The notes under the pieces are model-generated. The model saw only the letters and a list, made by a program, of their open reading frames with translations. It was not told the origin of the DNA and ran no database searches. This document shows, piece after piece, positions 60,530-64,000 of a stretch of DNA of 64,000 nucleotides (the first letter of the stretch is position 1; each line of letters opens with the position of its first letter). This DNA comes from Streptomyces amritsarensis (GTDB taxonomy: Bacteria > Actinomycetota > Actinomycetes > Streptomycetales > Streptomycetaceae), in contig NZ_MQUR01000004.1 in NCBI RefSeq assembly GCF_001953875.1, forward strand, positions 95,112 to 159,111, written 5' to 3'. A program made the translations under genes and the position numbers.

Positions 60530-61264
60530 TCAGGCGGCGGACGTCAGCAGCCGGGCGCGCAGTTGCTCCGCGGTCCGGTCCGAGAGCCCCACGCGGTCCT
60601 TGAGGTAGCCGTGCACCGAGCCGTGGCGGGCGTCGAGGTCGGCCAGCACCAGCTCCATGACGACCGCGGGGGCGCGGCCGTAGCTCGGCCACTTCATGAC
60701 CCGGCCGGGGTTGGCCGCCCGCCAGTCCGCGGCGAGGCGTTCGGTGGCCAGTTCGGTGAGCGCGAAGTCGGCGAGGATCTGCTCCTCGGGGACACCGAGC
60801 ACGGTGAGGACGAACGCGGCGATCAGCCCGGTCCGGTCCTTGCCCGAGGTGCAGTGGAAGACCGCGGGCCCAGGTGCTTCGGCGATGGTCTCCAGGACCT
60901 GCCGGATCTCCTGCGTGCCGTCCTCGGCGACCTCGGCGAACCGGTCGGCGAGGTAGCGCCACGGGTCGATGTCGGGGTCGATCTCGGCCTGGTCGTAGGG
61001 CCGGTGCTCGATGCTCAGGTTGACGTAGTGGAACCGCTCCGCCTCGGGCACCCGGCCCTTGGCCGCTATCTCCCACGGGTAGCGCAGGTCGATCACGGTG
61101 CCGATGCCCAGCTCCAGGAACCTGTCCCGGTCGGGGCCGCGCAGCTTGCCCAGTGAGTCGGCGCGGTACAGGGTCCGCCGGCGGACGACGGCGCCGTCGG
61201 CGGTCCTGTAGCCGCCCAGGTCTCGGAAGTTGTGCAGGTGCTCGAATGCGATGTGCCGGTCCAT
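60530..61264 (-). CDS. Protein-tyrosine phosphatase (Y_phosphatase3 type)
   Basis: A 244-residue phosphatase with the Cys-x5-Arg signature in VFHCTSGKDRTGLIAA and an N-terminal NFRDLGGYRTADG motif, both typical of bacterial tyrosine/lipid phosphatases such as mycobacterial PtpB. A DPDIDPWRYLADRF segment precedes the active site. ATG 61264 follows GAGGGGGA. It is a monocistronic gene, with 142 bases between it and the trio downstream. Its substrate cannot be read; such enzymes act on phosphotyrosine or phosphoinositides. Confidence 0.92.
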   Translation of the reverse strand: MDRHIAFEHLHNFRDLGGYRTADGAVVRRRTLYRADSLGKLRGPDRDRFLELGIGTVIDLRYPWEIAAKGRVPEAERFHYVNLSIEHRPYDQAEIDPDIDPWRYLADRFAEVAEDGTQEIRQVLETIAEAPGPAVFHCTSGKDRTGLIAAFVLTVLGVPEEQILADFALTELATERLAADWRAANPGRVMKWPSYGRAPAVVMELVLADLDARHGSVHGYLKDRVGLSDRTAEQLRARLLTSAA

Positions 61265-61413
61265 CGGCGTTCCCCCTCGTCCGCGGCGCCGCTCTGCGAC
61301 GGCGCCCGGGGCACACCGTAGATCATCCGCCCCCACCCGCGCCGCCTCCGCGCCGCCCCCGGACGGGCGCCGCGGACCGGCAGGCGGGGCGGGCAGGTCC
61401 CGCGGGAAACGGC

Positions 61414-62379
61414 TTAGCGGGCGGCCGGTACCGGCGTTTCACGGACGGCTTTCGGCAGGTCGAAGGCCTCGGCCAGCAGCTCGTAGGAGCGCCGGCGGTC
61501 GGACGGGTCGGCCGTGAGGGTGTTGACGATCAGCTCGTCCACGCCGTGGGTGGCGGCGAGCGCCGTCAGTACGGCGTGCACCTGCTCCGGCGCCCCGGAG
61601 ACGAGGGCCGTGCGGTGCACCTTGGCCCGCTCCAGTTCGGGGCCCGTCCAGCGGTGGCGGCGCGTGGTCTCGTACGACGGCAGCGGCGCGTCCTGGCCGA
61701 GGTCTTTGCGGGCGCGCCACAGCAGCAGGCTCTGGGCCAGTTCCTCGGCGCGGCCGGCGCTGTCGGCGGTGACCACGCGTACCGCGAGGGCGCCGCCCGC
61801 GGATCGGCCGGTCGTCCTGCGGAACCGGGAGCGGTAGTCGTCGAACGCCTCCGCTCCGCCCGTCGGGGAGAAGAAGTGCCCGAAGGCGAACTCGGTGCCC
61901 AGCAGGCCGGCCAGCCGCGCCGACTCGCGTCCCGCGCCCAGCAGCCACAGGTGCGGCGGGACCGGCGGGTGCGGTACGACGCCGCCCGCGTCGAGCAGGG
62001 TCCGCAGTTCCGCGAGCCGCTGCGGGAAGTCCCGTGCGGGGCCGCCGGCCCGGCCGATGCCGAGGTCGACCCGGCCCGGGTGGAGGGAGGCGAGGACCCC
62101 GAAGACCTCGGCGACCTTGACCGGGTCGTAGCGGGGCAGCAGCACTCCGCCGGTGCCGATCCGCATGCGCGAGGTGTGGGCGAGCAGGGCTCCCGCGAGG
62201 ATCTCCGGGGCGCTGCTCGCGAAGCCCGGGGAGCCGTGGTGCTCGGCGGCCCAGTAGCGGGTGTACCCGAGGTCCTCGGCGGCGCGGGCCAGGTCCACGG
62301 AGGCGCGCAGCGCCTGGTCCGCGGTGTGGTCCTCGCCGACGGGGGTCTGGTCCAGTACGGACAGTCGCGGCTTCGTCAT
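61414..62379 (-). CDS. LLM-class flavin-dependent oxidoreductase
   Basis: A 321-residue luciferase-like monooxygenase. Family features are YTRYWAAEHHGSPGFASSAPEILAGALLAHTSRMRIGTGGVLLPRYDPVKVAE near residues 40-90 (shown here only to locate it by its EHHG and GTGGVLL motifs), LHPGRVDLGIGRAGG and LLGAG, which line the reduced-flavin site. Members use FMNH2 from a separate reductase, or F420. It is the last gene of a minus-strand unit with a small protein and a hydrolase, and may oxidise a product of that hydrolase. ATG 62379 is 13 bases after the upstream stop. Confidence 0.9.
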   Translation of the reverse strand: MTKPRLSVLDQTPVGEDHTADQALRASVDLARAAEDLGYTRYWAAEHHGSPGFASSAPEILAGALLAHTSRMRIGTGGVLLPRYDPVKVAEVFGVLASLHPGRVDLGIGRAGGPARDFPQRLAELRTLLDAGGVVPHPPVPPHLWLLGAGRESARLAGLLGTEFAFGHFFSPTGGAEAFDDYRSRFRRTTGRSAGGALAVRVVTADSAGRAEELAQSLLLWRARKDLGQDAPLPSYETTRRHRWTGPELERAKVHRTALVSGAPEQVHAVLTALAATHGVDELIVNTLTADPSDRRRSYELLAEAFDLPKAVRETPVPAAR

Positions 62380-62392
62380 GGCGGACGGCCTT

Positions 62393-62911
62393 TCAGTGCT
62401 GGTGGGCGGGGAGGCCGGTGGCGCCCGCCACGGTCGCGGGGACGATCCTGAAGTCCCGTTCGAAGACGAGGTTGTGCAGGTCGGCGGCGGCGATGGCCCG
62501 CATCGTGGGGAGTTCGGCGGCGGCCTGCTGCTCGTCGAAGACGTTGAGCGGCCATTCGGAGACCGTGGCGCCGCGCAGGTGGGGGTGGTGGAAGCCCGCG
62601 CCGTAGTGGGCGTAGAGGGTCACCGGCGGGATGTCGGCGGTCGACTGCTCGTCCCACCAGAGGGTCCAGGCGTGGAAGAGGCTGCCGTCGTCGGCACGTC
62701 GGACCCCGCTGGCGTCGATCACGCCCTGTCCGAGGAGGAGTTCGTCGTTGAGTTCGGTGAGTGCCCGGCGGGCGTACGGGTCGAGGAGCCGGGCTGCGGT
62801 GCGGAAGTGCTCCTCCTTGTCCGGGCGGGTGACGGCGCCGCCGTGGTGGCCGTCGCGGAGGTCGGCGAAGTGCCGCAGCAGGGCGTCGAGGTTGGGGCTG
62901 TCGGGGCTCAT
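62393..62911 (-). CDS. Conserved hypothetical protein
   Basis: A 172-residue soluble protein I do not recognise with certainty. It begins with a helical part (LDALLRHFADLRDGHHGGAVTR) and ends with LHNLVFERDFRIVPATVAGATGLPAH. The composition suggests an alpha/beta fold, possibly of the NTF2/SnoaL size class, but no catalytic pattern is clear. It lies 52 bases after the alpha/beta hydrolase and 13 before the LLM oxidoreductase, so the three are probably one operon. An accessory or substrate-binding role is possible. Confidence 0.6.
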   Translation of the reverse strand: MSPDSPNLDALLRHFADLRDGHHGGAVTRPDKEEHFRTAARLLDPYARRALTELNDELLLGQGVIDASGVRRADDGSLFHAWTLWWDEQSTADIPPVTLYAHYGAGFHHPHLRGATVSEWPLNVFDEQQAAAELPTMRAIAAADLHNLVFERDFRIVPATVAGATGLPAHQH

Positions 62912-62963
62912 GTCGGCTCCATGTGTGGTGGGTCGGCGTACGGGTGGGAGGCGGGTGAGCGGC

Positions 62964-63869
62964 TCAGGCGCCGGGGGCGGCCGGTGAGGTGAGCAGGCGC
63001 AGGGCCACGCCCAGCCAGCCGCGCAGGGACGCCGTCCCGGGTGAGGTGCTCGTGTCGGGGCCCGGCTGGAGGAACGCCCCGTGGCCGGTCTGTCCGAACT
63101 CCCGCAGGGTGACCTCCACTCCGGCCGTGTGCAGCAGGCGCGCGTAGCGGTGTACGTCGTCGCTGACGGGGTCGAGGTCGCCGGTGGCGAGGACGGCTCG
63201 TGCGACGCCGCGCAGGTCGGCCGCCTCGAAGGGGGTGCTGTGGAGGCGGGTGCCGTCGGCTGCGGCGGGCCGGTCCGGGTCCCGGTAGTCCTGCCAGGCC
63301 GCTCTGAGGTAGGACGCGGTGGGGAACATGTCGGGGAAGCGGTGGTACGAGGCCGCCGTGCAGTTGGGGTCCAGTGGGGGGTAGGCGAGCACCTGGGCGG
63401 CGAGCGGGAGGGCCCGGTCGCGGCAGGCGAGGGCGGCGCAGGCGGCGAGAGTGGCTCCCGCGCTGTCTCCGCCGACCGCGACGGGCGCGGATCCCCTCGC
63501 GCGGTCCCCGGCCCGTCCCCCGGCCTGTCCCCGAGCCTGTTCCCGGGCCTGTTCCCGAGCCCAGGCGAGCGCCGCCAGTACGTCCTCGACCATGGCCGGG
63601 TGGCGTACCTCGGGGACCAGCCGGTAGTCGATGCTGGCGACGGCGAAGCCGGAGGTCCGGGCGAGTTCGGCGGTGGGGCCGTGCCAGTCGCGGGCGGAGC
63701 CGGCGCGCCAGCTGCCGCCGTGGGCCCAGACCAGCCAGCCCTGCGGTGCGGACCCCGCCGGCCGGTACACCCGGGCGGGGACGGGGCCGGACGGGGAGGG
63801 GATGCTCGTGTGCTCCCAGCGGACCTGGGCACGGCTCTGTCCGGCGGCCGAGTGGGTGGGTGTTGCCAT
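62964..63869 (-). CDS. HSL-family alpha/beta hydrolase
   Basis: A 301-residue esterase/lipase of the hormone-sensitive-lipase group. The oxyanion motif is HGGSW (WAHGGSWRAGS) near residue 50 and the nucleophile elbow is GGDSAGATLAA near residue 135. The acid is probably Asp in ATGDLDPVSDD and the base His in TGHGAFLQ near residue 265. An Ala/Arg/Gln/Gly repeat (AREQAREQARGQAGG) near 105-125 is an unusual insertion. It leads the three-gene unit. ATG 63869 is preceded by GGAAGG. Confidence 0.9.
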   Translation of the reverse strand: MATPTHSAAGQSRAQVRWEHTSIPSPSGPVPARVYRPAGSAPQGWLVWAHGGSWRAGSARDWHGPTAELARTSGFAVASIDYRLVPEVRHPAMVEDVLAALAWAREQAREQARGQAGGRAGDRARGSAPVAVGGDSAGATLAACAALACRDRALPLAAQVLAYPPLDPNCTAASYHRFPDMFPTASYLRAAWQDYRDPDRPAAADGTRLHSTPFEAADLRGVARAVLATGDLDPVSDDVHRYARLLHTAGVEVTLREFGQTGHGAFLQPGPDTSTSPGTASLRGWLGVALRLLTSPAAPGA

Positions 63870-63941
63870 CGTGGTTCCTTCCCTCCGTGCCTGGGGCCAA
63901 CGTTCGCCGCCTCGGCAGGTCTGTCACAAGGCGGAGTTGCC

Positions 63942-64000
63942 TTAGTTGCCGGGCTGCTTGGTGCGGAGGAAGAGGACGGTGGTGAGGATCCCGACGACCA
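63942..64000 (-). CDS. C-terminal end of a membrane protein (cut by window edge)
   Basis: The last 18 codons of a gene that starts beyond position 64000. They read VVGILTTVLFLRTKQPGN before TAA 63944-63942, a hydrophobic helix end plus a charged tail, as in the final helix of an MFS-type transporter. The rest is not in the window, so the family is not certain. It lies 72 bases upstream of the hydrolase start on the same strand. Confidence 0.5.
   Translation of the reverse strand, partial: VVGILTTVLFLRTKQPGN

Overview
The window is very GC-rich actinomycete DNA, most likely from Streptomyces or a close relative. Coding frames end codons in G or C, many genes start with GTG, and adjacent genes often overlap as ATGA or GTGA. 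Gene content fits this assignment: SpoIIE-type phosphatase sensors, a LAL-type LuxR regulator, a LanKC-like protein, a light-response locus, a giant TIR/NACHT/WD40 protein, and one regulator with two TTA (bldA-type) codons. I see no rRNA, tRNA, CRISPR array, insertion sequence or phage gene. The layout resembles chromosomal accessory or arm DNA.

Region 1 (0.4-9.3 kb): a secreted CAP-domain protein with a strong terminator and an exported protein come first. Next is a four-gene operon encoding a DsbD-like reductive thiol relay split into separate proteins (two thioredoxin-fold proteins, CcdA, a DsbD-alpha-like lipoprotein). A two-component system follows, then a divergent MarR/SDR pair around twin operators and a 33-residue membrane peptide.

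Region 2 (9.5-22.1 kb): an NLP (necrosis-inducing) secreted protein, a DJ-1/PfpI and GAF-SpoIIE pair, galT-galK, a double-VOC protein, MoeA, a divergent MFS exporter/ArsR pair with a perfect operator palindrome, a type II NADH dehydrogenase-like flavoprotein and a small membrane protein.

Region 3 (22.4-32.7 kb): an MMPL exporter is translationally coupled to a 1,762-residue KS-AT-linker-ACP-AOS megasynthase. This is the best candidate here for an undescribed biosynthetic system. A PAS-GAF-SpoIIE-HATPase sensor follows.

Region 4 (32.7-45 kb): a soluble Ser/Thr kinase, then a 22-codon peptide ORF with a strong ribosome site in front of a LanKC-like protein whose kinase and lyase catalytic motifs look lost. 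A LAL regulator overlaps it antisense. A LuxR two-component system is divergent from a second MMPL transporter with a DUF2993 partner, across an operator-rich promoter.

Region 5 (45-50.5 kb): a light-response locus with a TetR, an ECF sigma factor, a MerR-cobalamin photoreceptor regulator, a photolyase and an SDR/DUF2867 protein.

Region 6 (50.7-64 kb): a 1,962-residue TIR/degenerate phosphoesterase/NACHT/pentapeptide/WD40 protein that resembles NLR-type antiphage proteins. It is followed by an ArsB-like permease, a tight trio (membrane protein, cupin-like protein, inositol-monophosphatase-like enzyme), a tyrosine phosphatase, a hydrolase/small protein/LLM oxidoreductase operon, and the tail of a membrane protein cut by the window edge.
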